64,000 nt of DNA from Streptomyces sp. AC555_RSS877 (GCF_019049245.1 NZ_JAGMUK010000001.1:248001-312000); one strand, 5' to 3'. Positions 36,270 through 49,755 are shown, counted from the first letter of the stretch. A program made the numbers and translations. Notes: generated by a model not told the origin, from the letters alone.

Positions 36270-36857
36270 TCAGCTCGCCGACGGCAGTCCCAGCAGGAAG
36301 TCCGTGTACTTCAGGACGGCCAGGAGCAGGCCGATGACGCCGAGCGCGACACCGCCCCAGGCGACCGACTTGATCCACACGGCCTGCGGCTTGCCGGGCG
36401 TCCCGAAGGCGGGGCGGGCGAGGACCACGGCACCGACGATCAGCGCGGCGAGGGCGAACAGGCCGGCCCACAGCGCGGTGGTCTTCCAGGCGTCGCCGTA
36501 CACCTCCTTGACCTGCGTGGCGACGTTCGCGGTGGACGAGGTCCCCAGCTGGCCGATGAGGGTCTCGCGGGCGGCGGCGATGGTGGAGATCCAGCCGCCG
36601 GTGAGCGAGACGACGCCGAGCGCGGCGGAGACGACGGCACCGGCACCCTGTCCCACGCCCGTCGGGCCTTCCGCCACGACCGGCTCGAGCTCCTCGTCCA
36701 GGTCGTCGGCGTCGGTGCCGGCCTCGGCCTCGGCGGCGGCCTCGGTCTTCGTCACCTCGTCGGTCTTGGTGAGGTCGGTGGCGCCCGTCTTCTCCTCGTC
36801 GGTCGTGGCCTCGGCACCCGTCGTGGCACCGGTCTCGTCAGCTGTCTTGGTTCCCAT
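36270..36857 (-). CDS. Membrane protein with long acidic N-terminal tail, 195 aa
   Basis: Residues 1-65 are hydrophilic, Thr/Glu/Asp/Ala-rich and without predicted structure ('TDADDLDEELEPVVAEGPTG'). Residues about 72-195 contain three to four hydrophobic helices, including 'ALWAGLFALAALIVGAVVLA' and 'SVAWGGVALGVIGLLLAVL', ending near 'LLGLPSAS'. No enzyme or transporter family is recognised. It follows the GNAT gene by 35 bases on the same strand, so it may belong to the MMPL-GNAT transcript, and is followed by a strong hairpin. Confidence 0.75.
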   Translation of the reverse strand: MGTKTADETGATTGAEATTDEEKTGATDLTKTDEVTKTEAAAEAEAGTDADDLDEELEPVVAEGPTGVGQGAGAVVSAALGVVSLTGGWISTIAAARETLIGQLGTSSTANVATQVKEVYGDAWKTTALWAGLFALAALIVGAVVLARPAFGTPGKPQAVWIKSVAWGGVALGVIGLLLAVLKYTDFLLGLPSAS

Positions 36858-36892
36858 GTCCGGCACCGTACGGATCCTGTCTGAGAGGTTTC

Positions 36893-37468
36893 TTAACGTT
36901 GGCTGTGGGCGGTACGCGCGCGTGCGTCCCGCCACTCGGGCGCGAGAACGGACCACACCTCGAGGTCGTGCCGCACCCCACGATAGGGGTGCGTCTCGCG
37001 CCGGACTCCCTCCAGGGTCATCCCCAGCCGCCGGGCCACGTTCAGGCTGGGCGTGTTCCCGGCGGCGGCGATCCACTCGACGCGGTGGATACCGCGCTGC
37101 TCGATCGCGAAGTCGAGGAGCACCCGCATCGCCCGGGTGACCAGGCCGCGTCCGGTGCCGGCGGGCTCCAGCCAGCAGCCGACCTCGCAGTTGCCGGTGT
37201 CGGCGTGGAAGTTCAGGAAGAGCACACCGCCCACGAGCTGCCCGTTCAGCCACAGGCCGTGCAGGGATCCGGTGTCGGCGGCGCGCATGTCGGCGTACCG
37301 CTGGAGCGTCTCGCGCGCGGAGTCCACGTCCGTCGCCTGGGAACCGAAGCTGATGAACTGTCCGATGAACTCGCGCCCCCGGTTCAGGTGCGCCAGGAAC
37401 TCCTCGGCGTGCCACGGCTCCAGGGGACGCAGTTCGGCTCCGTCGTCACCCAGGGATATCGCGTACAT
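36893..37468 (-). CDS. GNAT acetyltransferase, RimJ/RimL type
   Basis: A 191-aa acetyltransferase. The acetyl-CoA-binding motif A is 'GCWLEPAGTGRGLVTRAMRV' (about 96-115), preceded by the beta-strand 'GGVLFLNFHADTGNCEV' and followed by 'GIHRVEWIAAAGNTPSLNVA' and 'RLGMTLEGVRRE', all characteristic of the RimJ/RimL N-terminal-alanine or small-molecule acetyltransferase group. The acceptor is unknown. Its ATG (37468) lies 23 bases inside the end of the MMPL gene, with AGAGG immediately upstream, so translation is probably coupled to the transporter. Confidence 0.88.
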   Translation of the reverse strand: MYAISLGDDGAELRPLEPWHAEEFLAHLNRGREFIGQFISFGSQATDVDSARETLQRYADMRAADTGSLHGLWLNGQLVGGVLFLNFHADTGNCEVGCWLEPAGTGRGLVTRAMRVLLDFAIEQRGIHRVEWIAAAGNTPSLNVARRLGMTLEGVRRETHPYRGVRHDLEVWSVLAPEWRDARARTAHSQR

Positions 37469-39692
37469 CCTCTTTTTCCCGCCCCTTCGCCAGTACGTCC
37501 GCCGCCTCGGCGTCCGTCGCGGCGGCCAGCCTTTCATGGGCGGCACGGCACTCGGGCGGTTCGATGCTGATGCGGGGCATACGGCGGTCCAGCCAGCGCG
37601 GCAGCCACCAGTTGGCGCCGCCGAGCAGGTGCATGAGGGCCGGCACCAGCAGCGTACGGAGCACGAAGGCGTCGAGGGCGACGGCGGCGGCGAGCGCGAT
37701 GCCGAACATGGCGATCACGCGGTCGCCGCTGAGCACGAAGGCGAGGAAGACGGAGATCATGATGACCGCCGCGGAGTTGATCACCCGGCTGGTCTCGGCG
37801 AGGCCGACGCGGACGGCACGCCGGTTGTCGCCGGTCTCCAGCCACTCCTCGTACATCCGGCTGACCAGGAAGACCTGGTAGTCCATGGAGAGCCCGAAGA
37901 GGACGGACACCATGATCACGGGGAGGAAGGGCTCGATCGGCCCCGCCCGGCCTAGCCCGAGCAGTTCGCTCCCCCAGCCCCACTGGAAGATCGCGACGAC
38001 GACGCCGAAGGCGGCGGCGACGGCGGCGACGTTCATCACGGCGGCCTTCAGCGGTATGCCGACGGACCGGAAGGCGAGCAGGAGCAGCAGACAGCCGAGG
38101 CCGATGACGACGCCGACGAACAGGGGCAGCTTGCCAACGATGACGTCGGCGAAGTCGTCGTAGCCGGCTGTCACCCCGCCGACCTGCACGTCGAGGGCGG
38201 TGCCCTTCTCGGCGCGCGGCAGGACCTCGGTGCGCAGCCGGTCGACGAGGTCGCTGGTGCGCTGGGACTGCGGCGACGACTCGGGGACGATCGTGAAGTA
38301 CGCGGTGTCGCCGCCGGTGTCGTACGTCACCGGTGTCACCGACGCGACGCCCTCGGTGGTGCGGATCGTCGCGTCGAGGTTGTCGAGGGCGAGCTTGTCC
38401 TCGGCACCGCCGACGTGGGTGACGAGGGTGAGGGGGCCGTTCACGCCCGGTCCGAAGCCGTCGGCGAGGAGGTCGTAGGCCTGGCGTGTGGTCGACGCCT
38501 GCGGGTTGTTGCCCTGGTCGGAGGTGCCCAGGCGGAGTCCGAAGGTGGGCAGGGCGAGGACCGTGATCACGGCCAGGGCGAGCGCGCCGAGCAGCTTGGG
38601 GTGGCGCTCCACGAACGCCGACCAGCGGGCGGCGAGCCCGGTCGGCAGCTCGGGCTGGGGCCCGTGTTCCTCGAGGTGGCGCCGCTCGCGCCGGCTGAGG
38701 GCGCGCATGCCGATGAAGGACAGCAGGGCGGGCAGCAGGGTCACGGAGGCGGCGACCGTCAGGACGACGGTCAGCGAGGCGGCGATCGCGACGCCGTTGA
38801 GGAAGCCGAGTCGCAGGATCAGCATTCCCAGCAGGGCGATGCAAACGGTGGCACCCGCGAAGACCACCGCGCGTCCGGTGGTGGCGACGGCGTTGGTGAC
38901 CGCCTCCGTCACGGACAGTCCGCGTTTGAGGCCGCGCCGGTGTCTGGTGACGATGAACAGCGCGTAGTCGATGCCGACCCCGAGCCCGATCAGCATCCCG
39001 AGCATGGGCGCGAAGTCGGCGACGGTCATCACGTGCCCGAGCAGCCCGATCCCGGCGTACGCCGTGCCCACGCTGACCAGCGCGGTGGCGATGGGCAGCA
39101 GCGAGGCGGCGAGCGAGCCGAAGGCGAGGAACAGGACGACGGCGGCGACGACCACGCCGACCACCTCGGCGAGGTGGCCGCCGGACGATTCGGTGAGCCC
39201 GATCGCGCTGCCGCCCAGCTCCACCCGGAGCCCGTCGCTCTCGGCGTCCTCGGCGGCGCTGACGACGGCCTGTGCCTCGCCCTGGTCGATGGTCTCGGCC
39301 GGGTCGTCGAAGGTGACCGTGGCGTAGGCGGTGTGTCCGTCCGCGCTGATCCGGGCGGCGCCCTGCTCGGCGTAGGGGCCGGACACGTCGGCCACGCCGG
39401 GCAGGGCCTCGATCCGGTCCAGGGTGCGGGTCATGACCTGCTCGACGTCGGCGGCGCGGACGGTGTTGGACGTGGTGTGCCAGACCACGGTGTCGCTGTC
39501 GCCGCCGAGGTCCGGGAAGCCGTCACGCAGCAGCTGGGTGGCGCGGCCCGACTCGGTGCCGGGGACCTCGTAGTCGTTCGAGTAGGCGGAGCCTGCGACC
39601 GCGGCGGCTGTGCTCACTCCGCCGAGGGCGATGAGCCACAGGAGAACGACGACGAGGCGTCGTTGGACACACCAGCGTGCGAGGGCTGCCAC
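37446..39692 (-). CDS. MMPL-family RND transporter
   Basis: A 748-aa transporter with about 12 membrane helices in two repeats. Each repeat has a large extracytoplasmic loop after its first helix and an MMPL core: 'LGVGIDYALFIVTRHRRGL' in the first half and 'FGLSMDYQVFLVSRMYEEW' in the second, both holding the Asp-Tyr pair tied to proton coupling. Relatives export lipids or antibiotics. GTG 39692 is preceded by GGGAG at good spacing; the 70-residue upstream extension is Cys-rich and unlike the family. The GNAT gene overlaps its end. Confidence 0.92.
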   Translation of the reverse strand: MAALARWCVQRRLVVVLLWLIALGGVSTAAAVAGSAYSNDYEVPGTESGRATQLLRDGFPDLGGDSDTVVWHTTSNTVRAADVEQVMTRTLDRIEALPGVADVSGPYAEQGAARISADGHTAYATVTFDDPAETIDQGEAQAVVSAAEDAESDGLRVELGGSAIGLTESSGGHLAEVVGVVVAAVVLFLAFGSLAASLLPIATALVSVGTAYAGIGLLGHVMTVADFAPMLGMLIGLGVGIDYALFIVTRHRRGLKRGLSVTEAVTNAVATTGRAVVFAGATVCIALLGMLILRLGFLNGVAIAASLTVVLTVAASVTLLPALLSFIGMRALSRRERRHLEEHGPQPELPTGLAARWSAFVERHPKLLGALALAVITVLALPTFGLRLGTSDQGNNPQASTTRQAYDLLADGFGPGVNGPLTLVTHVGGAEDKLALDNLDATIRTTEGVASVTPVTYDTGGDTAYFTIVPESSPQSQRTSDLVDRLRTEVLPRAEKGTALDVQVGGVTAGYDDFADVIVGKLPLFVGVVIGLGCLLLLLAFRSVGIPLKAAVMNVAAVAAAFGVVVAIFQWGWGSELLGLGRAGPIEPFLPVIMVSVLFGLSMDYQVFLVSRMYEEWLETGDNRRAVRVGLAETSRVINSAAVIMISVFLAFVLSGDRVIAMFGIALAAAVALDAFVLRTLLVPALMHLLGGANWWLPRWLDRRMPRISIEPPECRAAHERLAAATDAEAADVLAKGREKEDVRDIPG

Positions 39693-39903
39693 GAACGTGC
39701 TCCCGGGGGGTATTTGTGGATCTTTGACCGGGAACAGTCGTTCATAAGACGTCGTTTGATTACATGATGTGAACGGCCCGCAAAGAACGCATGAGCAATG
39801 TGAGGACCACTCTTGCAGGCGAAAGTGATCGTTTGCCTCGTTCGTGGGCTTATTCACAGGAGTGGGAGGCAGATCACAGGACAGTAACGGGCACTCTGTC
39901 ACC

Positions 39904-40197
39904 TCAGTCGAACTGATCGCCCAGCGCCATCACCATCACACCGCCGACCAGCAGCCACAGGGCCCGCCGGGTGCGACCCCGGGACCCGAGGACCGACGCC
40001 AGCCCGCACACGGCCGCGCCGAAAGCGTACGCGGCCGGGACCAGCGTGGGTGCGGAACCGGTCAGGCGCAGCGTCGACGCGGCGAGGCCCGCGATCGCCA
40101 GCACCGCCCCCGTCGCCGCCGCCGTCCAGCGTGCCCGCCGGGCGTCCTCGGCCGGGTCTCCGACGTCGTGCATCTCGGAATCACCGCGTCCACTCAT
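39904..40197 (-). CDS. Small membrane protein, 97 aa
   Basis: After a hydrophilic N-terminus (about 22 residues) come three hydrophobic segments, near 'WTAAATGAVLAIAGLAAST', 'LVPAAYAFGAAVCGLASVLG' and 'ALWLLVGGVMVMALGDQFD'. No family is recognised. ATG 40197 is used, with an in-frame ATG at 40173 as an alternative. It lies upstream of the MMPL gene on the same strand, about 210 bases away, and could share regulation with it; no more can be said. Confidence 0.65.
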   Translation of the reverse strand: MSGRGDSEMHDVGDPAEDARRARWTAAATGAVLAIAGLAASTLRLTGSAPTLVPAAYAFGAAVCGLASVLGSRGRTRRALWLLVGGVMVMALGDQFD

Positions 40198-40386
40198 GGC
40201 GGGCGAGCGTAGCGCGTCCCGCCGAGAAACCCGGATGCGGGGCCTGGCGGCCGACTGCTAGCTTCCGCAGGTCCCTCGTCCTCGCGGCCCCTCGCCGCCG
40301 GCCTGAGCAGGTGCGTTGTTTGAGCGTCCGACCGAGCTCCTCCGTATCCCTTTCCGCTTCCCCGGACTCAAGGAGCCCGTTCACCG

Positions 40387-41190
40387 ATGCCAGACAACAC
40401 CCCGAAGCCCTCGAATGAGGACCTCACCAAGCGGCTGAGCAACGCCCGCTACCCGCGCAGCAACGGCTACGACGTCCGCTGGACCATCGAGAACCAGATG
40501 GGCCCGCACGCGCTGTGGCTGCTGGAGTGGCTCGCGCCCGCTCTCGGCCTGGACGCCCTGCGCCCCGGCGCCCGCGTCCTCGACCTGGGCTGCGGCCGGG
40601 CCATGACTTCGGTCTTCCTGGCCAGGGAGTACGACGCCCAGGTCACCGCGGCCGATCTCTGGGTCGCGCCCGACGAGAACGCCCGGCGGATCGCCGAGGC
40701 CGGTTTCGCCGACCGTGTGCTGCCCGTGCACGCCGAGGCGCACGACCTGCCGTTCGCCGAGGGCAGCTTCGACGCGATCGTGAGCATCGACGCCTACCAG
40801 TACTTCGGCACCAACGACCTCTATCTGCCCACGCTGACCCGGCTGTTGAAGCCGGGCGGGCGGATCGGTGTCGTCGTGCCCGCGCTGCGGGAGGAGCCGG
40901 AGGGCGCCGAGCCGCCGGAGCACCTGAAGCCGTTCTGGGACCCCGGCTTCTGGGCCTTCCACACGCCCGCCTGGTGGCGCCGCCACTGGACCCGCAGCGG
41001 GACCGTGGAGGTCGAGACCGCCGACTGGCTGGAGGACGGCTGGAAGGACTGGCTGCTGTGGAGCGAGGTGTGCGCCGAGGAGAGCCCGAGCGAGTTCATG
41101 GCGGGCATGGCCCGTGAGTCGGTGGAGCTGCTGCACGCCGACGAGGGCCGCGCACTGGGCTTCGCACGCGTGGTCGGCCGCCGCCGGTAA
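40387..41190 (+). CDS. SAM-dependent methyltransferase (class I)
   Basis: A 267-aa methyltransferase. Motif I is 'ARVLDLGCGRAMTSVFLA' (about 62-79), motif II-like 'QVTAADLWVAPDEN' follows, then 'FDAIVSIDAYQYFG' and 'TRLLKPGGRIGVVVPAL'. The C-terminal 'HTPAWWRRHWTRSGTVEV' segment is typical of a group that methylates small molecules. AGGAG lies 11 bases before ATG 40387. The acceptor substrate is unknown. It is convergent with gatB across a strong hairpin. Confidence 0.88.
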   Translation: MPDNTPKPSNEDLTKRLSNARYPRSNGYDVRWTIENQMGPHALWLLEWLAPALGLDALRPGARVLDLGCGRAMTSVFLAREYDAQVTAADLWVAPDENARRIAEAGFADRVLPVHAEAHDLPFAEGSFDAIVSIDAYQYFGTNDLYLPTLTRLLKPGGRIGVVVPALREEPEGAEPPEHLKPFWDPGFWAFHTPAWWRRHWTRSGTVEVETADWLEDGWKDWLLWSEVCAEESPSEFMAGMARESVELLHADEGRALGFARVVGRRR

Positions 41191-41193
41191 GGA

Positions 41194-41226
41194 ACGCCGG
41201 TCGACACGCCGGTCGACACGCCGGTA
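41194..41226. repeat. 12-bp tandem repeat (acgccggtcgac x 2.75)
   Basis: Two full and one partial copy of acgccggtcgac lie directly after the methyltransferase stop. Nothing suggests function; it may simply be slippage in GC-rich spacer DNA. Confidence 0.8.
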
Positions 41227-41233
41227 AATGAGA

Positions 41234-41271
41234 CACCGGGGGACGCATCGCAGCGGATGCGTCCCCCGGTG
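41234..41271. terminator. Perfect 16-bp hairpin between methyltransferase and gatB
   Basis: caccgggggacgcatc (41234-41249) pairs perfectly with gatgcgtcccccggtg (41256-41271) around a six-base loop. It lies between two convergent genes and is positioned to end both. Confidence 0.85.
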
Positions 41272-41298
41272 CTCACGGCCAAGGGGCCGACAAGGGAC

Positions 41299-42813
41299 TC
41301 AGCCCTCGCTGACGCCCAGCTTCTCCAGGATCAGTTCCTTGACCCGAGCCGCGTCCGCCTGCCCGCGCGTGGCCTTCATGACCGCGCCCACCAGGGCACC
41401 GGCCGCGGCCACCTTGCCGCCGCGGATCTTGTCCGCGACGCCCGGGTTGCCGGCGATGGCCTCCTCGACGGCGGTGGTGAGGGCGCCCTCGTCGGAGACG
41501 ACCTTCAGACCGCGCTTCTCGACGACCTCGTCCGGGGTGCCTTCGCCCGCGAGGACGCCTTCGATGACCTGACGGGCCAGCTTGTCGTTCAGGTCACCGG
41601 AGGAGACCAGCTTGCTGACGCGGGCGACCTGCTCCGGCGTGATCGCCAGCTCGTCGAGCGAGCGACCCGACTCGTTGGCGCTGCGGGCCAGTTCACCCAT
41701 CCACCACTTGCGGGCGGAGGCCGCGTCGCCACCGGCCTCGATGGTCGCGACGATCGGCTCCAGCGCACCGGCGTTGAGGATCGCCTGCATCTCGGTGCCG
41801 CTGATGCCCCACTCCTCGCGCAGGCGGTTGCGGCGGACCAGCGGCAGCTCCGGCAGACTGGAACGGATCTCCTCGACCCACTCGCGCGTCGGCGCCACCG
41901 GAACCAGGTCCGGCTCCGGGAAGTACCGGTAGTCCTCGGCCTCCTCCTTGACGCGGCCCGAGGTCGTCGACCCCGTGTCCTCGTGGAAGTGCCGGGTCTC
42001 CTGGATGATCGTCCCGCCGCTGTTCAGCACGGCCGCGTGCCGCTGGATCTCGAAGCGGGCCGCCCGCTCCACCGACCGCAGCGAGTTGACGTTCTTCGTC
42101 TCGGACCGCGTGCCGAACTTCTCCCGGCCGTGCGGGCGCAGCGACAGGTTCACGTCGCAGCGCATCTGGCCCATTTCCATCCGGGCCTCGGAGACGCCGA
42201 GCGCCTTGATGACCTCACGCAGCTCACGGACGTACGCCTTCGCCACCTCGGGAGCGCGCTCGCCCGCGCCTTCGATCGGCTTGGTGACGATCTCGATGAG
42301 CGGGATGCCGGCGCGGTTGTAGTCCAGGAGCGAGTGCGAGGCGCCGTGGATACGGCCCGTCGCGCCACCGACGTGCATGGACTTGCCGGTGTCCTCCTCC
42401 ATGTGGGCGCGCTCGATCTCCACGCGGAAGGTCTCGCCGTCCTCCAGCTGCACGTCGAGGTAGCCGTTGAAGGCGATCGGCTCGTCGTACTGGGAGGTCT
42501 GGAAGTTCTTCGGCATGTCCGGATAGAAGTAGTTCTTCCGGGCGAAACGGCACCACTCGGCGATCTCGCAGTTCAGCGCGAGACCGATCCTGATCGCGGA
42601 CTCGACACCGGTCGCGTTGACGACCGGGAGCGAGCCGGGCATGCCGAGGCAGGTCGGGCAGGTCTGCGAGTTGGGCTCGGCGCCCAGCTCGGTCGAACAG
42701 CCGCAGAACATCTTCGTCCTGGTGCCGAGTTCGACGTGGACCTCGAGGCCCATGACGGGGTCGTACGACGCCAGCGCGTCCTCGTACGACTCCAGGTCGG
42801 TCGTGGTGGTCAC
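41299..42813 (-). CDS. gatB: Aspartyl/glutamyl-tRNA(Asn/Gln) amidotransferase subunit B
   Basis: The 504-aa tRNA-binding and kinase subunit of the GatCAB complex, which phosphorylates and amidates misacylated Glu-tRNA(Gln) or Asp-tRNA(Asn). The N-terminal '[20 protein letters not shown]', the zinc-site cysteines 'CGCSTELG...CPTCLGMPG', '[20 protein letters not shown]' and the C-terminal YqeY-like domain are all present. Length is normal. It follows a 79-aa membrane protein gene by 15 bases; the gene order gatC-gatA-(small)-gatB is retained on one strand. Confidence 0.96.
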   Translation of the reverse strand: MTTTTDLESYEDALASYDPVMGLEVHVELGTRTKMFCGCSTELGAEPNSQTCPTCLGMPGSLPVVNATGVESAIRIGLALNCEIAEWCRFARKNYFYPDMPKNFQTSQYDEPIAFNGYLDVQLEDGETFRVEIERAHMEEDTGKSMHVGGATGRIHGASHSLLDYNRAGIPLIEIVTKPIEGAGERAPEVAKAYVRELREVIKALGVSEARMEMGQMRCDVNLSLRPHGREKFGTRSETKNVNSLRSVERAARFEIQRHAAVLNSGGTIIQETRHFHEDTGSTTSGRVKEEAEDYRYFPEPDLVPVAPTREWVEEIRSSLPELPLVRRNRLREEWGISGTEMQAILNAGALEPIVATIEAGGDAASARKWWMGELARSANESGRSLDELAITPEQVARVSKLVSSGDLNDKLARQVIEGVLAGEGTPDEVVEKRGLKVVSDEGALTTAVEEAIAGNPGVADKIRGGKVAAAGALVGAVMKATRGQADAARVKELILEKLGVSEG

Positions 42814-42828
42814 GGTGAAACTTCCCTC

Positions 42829-43064
42829 TCAGCCCAGCAGGACGTCGTCGTCGCCCAGCCGCTTCAGCTCGCGGTAGAGGATGGCGAGGCCGGTGACGAT
42901 GGCGACGGCGGACACGGTGGCGTCGATCAGGACCAGGGTGTCCTTGTCGGCGCGGGCCTTCTTGAGCCGCTTGGCGACGCCGAACGCGCCGAACGCGGTC
43001 CCGGCGATGGACAGGTACGTACCGGACTTGGACTTCTTGAAGCCCTTGGCCTTGGTCAGTGCAC

Positions 43065-43068
<4 letters not shown>
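42829..43068 (-). CDS. 79-aa membrane-associated protein between gatA and gatB
   Basis: The protein starts [20 protein letters not shown], a Lys-rich tail, and contains one or two hydrophobic segments ('[15 protein letters not shown]' and '[20 protein letters not shown]') before an acidic end. Its GTG (43068) overlaps the gatA stop as GTGA, so it is translated with gatA, and gatB begins 15 bases after its stop. I recall a similar hypothetical gene here in other streptomycetes. There is no known GatCAB partner of this kind, so its role is open; tethering or simple co-expression are possibilities. Confidence 0.8.
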
Positions 43069-44567
<1,499 letters not shown>

Positions 44568-44572
44568 GGCGG

Positions 44573-44869
44573 TTAGTCCTCCCCCAGGATCTGCGGCACC
44601 TTGAAACGCTGCTGCTCCTGGGCCGGGGCGCCGGAGAGCGCCTGCTCGGGGGTGAGCGACGGACGGACCTCGTCCGCCCGCATGACGTTCGTCAACGGGA
44701 GCGGGTGCGAGGTCGGCGGTACGTCTTGGTCGGCGACCTCACTGACGCGGGCGACCGCGCCGATGATGTCGTCCAGCTGTCCCGCGAAGTGCTCGAGCTC
44801 TTCGGGCTTCAGCTCCAGACGCGCCAGCCGGGCGAGGTGGGCGACCTCCTCGCGCGTGATGCCAGGCAT
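44573..44869 (-). CDS. gatC: Aspartyl/glutamyl-tRNA(Asn/Gln) amidotransferase subunit C
   Basis: A 98-aa structural subunit that clamps GatA to GatB. '[20 protein letters not shown]' and '[20 protein letters not shown]' are the family signature, followed by '[16 protein letters not shown]' and the C-terminal '[10 protein letters not shown]' typical of GatC. GAGGA lies upstream of the ATG. It is the first gene of the gat transcript, with a promoter-like TAGGAT about 40 bases upstream. Confidence 0.96.
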   Translation of the reverse strand: MPGITREEVAHLARLARLELKPEELEHFAGQLDDIIGAVARVSEVADQDVPPTSHPLPLTNVMRADEVRPSLTPEQALSGAPAQEQQRFKVPQILGED

Positions 44870-44909
44870 GCAGCGATCCTCAGGGGTGAGTGAGTGTGGT
44901 TTGGGGCCA

Positions 44910-44915
44910 ATCCTA
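44910..44915 (-). promoter_or_regulatory. Candidate -10 box of the gatCAB promoter
   Basis: TAGGAT on the minus strand fits the Streptomyces -10 consensus and would put the transcription start about 35 bases before gatC. No convincing -35 is present at 16-18 bases upstream. Confidence 0.4.
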
Positions 44916-45012
44916 TGGGGCGGCGGCCTGTGGCCGTTAAACGGTTACGCGAGCGCTCGTCACCCGTCCGTCCGCCGCCTGCTTCCTGCGGCCGCCGAGT
45001 GCCCTCAAGAAG

Positions 45013-47268
45013 TTACTCCGCGGCCGGCAACGCCGCCCGCGGCCGCTGCCACCCCCGCGACCCGCGCGCCCGCAGCCACGCCGTCGTCTCCTCCGGCGGC
45101 ATCGCGGCCGCGACCAGCCAGCCCTGTACGGCGTCACAGCCCATGTCCCGCAGCCGCTCCCAGGTCTCGTCGTCCTCGACACCTTCCGCGACGACGAGCA
45201 GGCCCAGGGAGTGCGCGAGGTCGACGGTGCAGCGCACGATCTCCGCGTCCTCGGTGTCGACGGCCAGCCGGGCGACGAACGAGCGGTCGATCTTCAGTTC
45301 GCTGACGGGGAGCCGGCGCAGGTGGACCAGCGAGGAGTAGCCGGTGCCGAAGTCGTCCAGGGACATCTTCACGCCGTGGCCGGTCAGCGCGGCGAGGGTG
45401 TCGGCGGCGCGCTGCGGGTCCTCCAGGAGGACGTGTTCCGTTATCTCCAGTTGGAGCGCTCCCGCCGGGACGCCATGACGGGCCAGCCGGGCGGCCACCG
45501 AGCCCGCGAAGCCGGGCGTGTGGACGTCGCGCGGGGAGACGTTGACCGCGACCGGGACGAACAGCCCCTGCGAGCGCCACTCGGCGACCTGGGCGAGGGC
45601 CGTGTCCAGCACGTACTCGGTGAGGTGGGGCATCAGGCCGGACGACTCGGCGATGGCGATGAACTCGTCCGGCGGGACCTTGCCCCGCTCGGGGTGCACC
45701 CAGCGCACCAGGGCTTCGAGGCCGGCCACCTGTCCGTCGAAGCGGACCTTGGGCTGGTAGTGCAGCTCGACCTCGCGCGCGTCGAGGGCCCGGCGCAGAT
45801 CGCCCAGCAGGCCAAGCCGGTCCGGGGTGTTGGAATCCCGCTTGGACTCGTAGACCTCGACGCCCGTACGGTCCCGCTTCGCCTGGTACATCGCGACGTC
45901 CGCCCGCCGCAGCAGCCCCTCGGCGTCCAGGGCGTGGTCCGGGAAGACCGCGACTCCGGCGCTGGCCTCCAGGACGAGGGTGAGGCCGTCGAGGTCGAGC
46001 GGGGAGCTGAGGGCGGCGACGAGGCCGCGGGCGACCCGGGTCGCGGAGGTCGTGGAGTCGGCGACCGGCAGTAAGACGGCGAACTCGTCGCCGCCGAGCC
46101 GGGCGGCCTCCGCACCGCGCGGCAGCGCCAGCCGGAGCCGGTCGGCTATCTGGAGGAGCAGCCGGTCACCGGCGAGATGACCCAGTGTGTCGTTGACCGA
46201 CCGGAAGCGGTCCAGGTCGATCAGCATCAGGGCGGAGCGGGCGCCGATGCGTTCGGCGTCGTCCAGGGCCGTCCAGATGCGCTCCAGCAGCCACTGGCGG
46301 TTGGGAAGCCCGGTCAGGGGATCACGCAGCTGTTCCTCGGCCCGGGCCCGGGCTATCCACAGGGTGGAGTCGAGGGCGACGAGGGGGATGGCGAACATCG
46401 GCAGCAGGATGGGCTTGGCGCTGGCGACCACGCAGACCAGGGGTGCGATACCGAGCAGCGCGACCGCGACCAGGCCCTGCCTGACCAGGGCGGTGCGGGC
46501 GACGGTGGGCAGTCCGCCCGAGCGCGGGGCGTTCAGGTACCAGCCCAGGGTGCGGGTGACCGCGAGGTAGGCGACCGCGACCAGCACCACCTCGGGGGCG
46601 GTGTAGAGGGTCCAGGTCTCGGGGTCCCAGGGGTGCTCGACGGACGGCACCCGGCCGAACGCGCCCAGCACCAGGGCTCCGGCGCCGATGCCGAGGATGT
46701 CCACCGCGCCGTGCAGGACGCCCTGGCGCCAGCGTCCGCGGCGGGCCACGCCGACCAGCAGGACGACGGTGAGGCTGACCATTCCGGACGGCACCCAGCC
46801 GTAGAGCAGCAGGACGGCGAGGGTGAGCGCGGCGCCGGATCCGGTGCCGCCCCACCAGCGGGCCCGGCCGAGTGCGACCAGGTGGCCGACGATGACGCCG
46901 GTCAGCACGGCCAGCGACCAGCCGACGGTGCCGGACGGGAAGAGCGCGTGGCCGTCGTTGAAGGCCCGGTAGAAGCCGGCGCCCAGCACGAACCCGGCCG
47001 CCGCGACGACCGCCGTGGGCAGCGCGGGCCACGGCAGGTGCCGTTCCGCCTCGGCGTCCTGCTGCCCGGATGTGCGTTCGCCGGTGTGCTGGGAGGGGCC
47101 GGGGCCGTCGGTCTGCGTGTAGGGTCCGGCCGGGTAGTGTCCGGCAGGGCGCCCCTCCGCGCCGGGACGCTCCGCGGGCCGCCCGCTCCGCATGCTCTCT
47201 CGCCATGCGCCGACCATCCGGCGCAGGCGCAGCCGTGAGTCCGGGGCGGCGCTCTCGCTCGGTTCCAT
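45013..47268 (-). CDS. rmdB: Membrane GGDEF-EAL cyclic-di-GMP protein (RmdB-like)
   Basis: A 751-aa protein with a hydrophilic N-terminal tail (about 80 residues), seven to eight membrane segments (about 82-325), a GGDEF domain with intact 'RLGGDEFAVLLP' and an EAL domain with 'YQPKVRFDGQVAGLEALVRW' and 'DDFGTGYSSLVHL', so phosphodiesterase activity is expected. Gene context (next to gatCAB and ligA) matches S. coelicolor SCO5495, named RmdB, a c-di-GMP phosphodiesterase affecting development; the symbol rests on that recollection. I start at ATG 47268, which has a GAGGGACGGGA stretch upstream; GTG 47304 is an alternative. Confidence 0.82.
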   Translation of the reverse strand: MEPSESAAPDSRLRLRRMVGAWRESMRSGRPAERPGAEGRPAGHYPAGPYTQTDGPGPSQHTGERTSGQQDAEAERHLPWPALPTAVVAAAGFVLGAGFYRAFNDGHALFPSGTVGWSLAVLTGVIVGHLVALGRARWWGGTGSGAALTLAVLLLYGWVPSGMVSLTVVLLVGVARRGRWRQGVLHGAVDILGIGAGALVLGAFGRVPSVEHPWDPETWTLYTAPEVVLVAVAYLAVTRTLGWYLNAPRSGGLPTVARTALVRQGLVAVALLGIAPLVCVVASAKPILLPMFAIPLVALDSTLWIARARAEEQLRDPLTGLPNRQWLLERIWTALDDAERIGARSALMLIDLDRFRSVNDTLGHLAGDRLLLQIADRLRLALPRGAEAARLGGDEFAVLLPVADSTTSATRVARGLVAALSSPLDLDGLTLVLEASAGVAVFPDHALDAEGLLRRADVAMYQAKRDRTGVEVYESKRDSNTPDRLGLLGDLRRALDAREVELHYQPKVRFDGQVAGLEALVRWVHPERGKVPPDEFIAIAESSGLMPHLTEYVLDTALAQVAEWRSQGLFVPVAVNVSPRDVHTPGFAGSVAARLARHGVPAGALQLEITEHVLLEDPQRAADTLAALTGHGVKMSLDDFGTGYSSLVHLRRLPVSELKIDRSFVARLAVDTEDAEIVRCTVDLAHSLGLLVVAEGVEDDETWERLRDMGCDAVQGWLVAAAMPPEETTAWLRARGSRGWQRPRAALPAAE

Positions 47269-47547
47269 TCCCGTCCCTCTCACAGCCGGCGGTGCCCACG
47301 CCACGCGGTCCGATGCCCGACAACACTCGACGGTGCCGCGTTGGAAAACCCTTCCCCGTGCTCTTCATGACTCCTCAAGAGCAAAGGGATGCCCCGACCG
47401 CAGCTGGGCACGGCAGGCGCACATCTCAACAGTAGGCCGCAGAAGGCTTCCACGGGCACCGGTCGTCGACGGTTGCCCGAATGCGCCCCGGCCACCCGTA
47501 TGCATCTGGTATGCGCCGATCGGGTGGCCTTCAACCGCTACTCCTCG

Positions 47548-49755
<2,208 letters not shown>

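Noticed and set aside
41194..41226. Start of a CRISPR-like array
   Set aside because: The repeats are directly adjacent without spacers and only 12 bp long; no cas genes occur in the window.
47280..47534. 84-codon minus-strand frame between ligA and rmdB
   Set aside because: No plausible ribosome site at its start, no conserved features and mixed codon positions; treated as intergenic.
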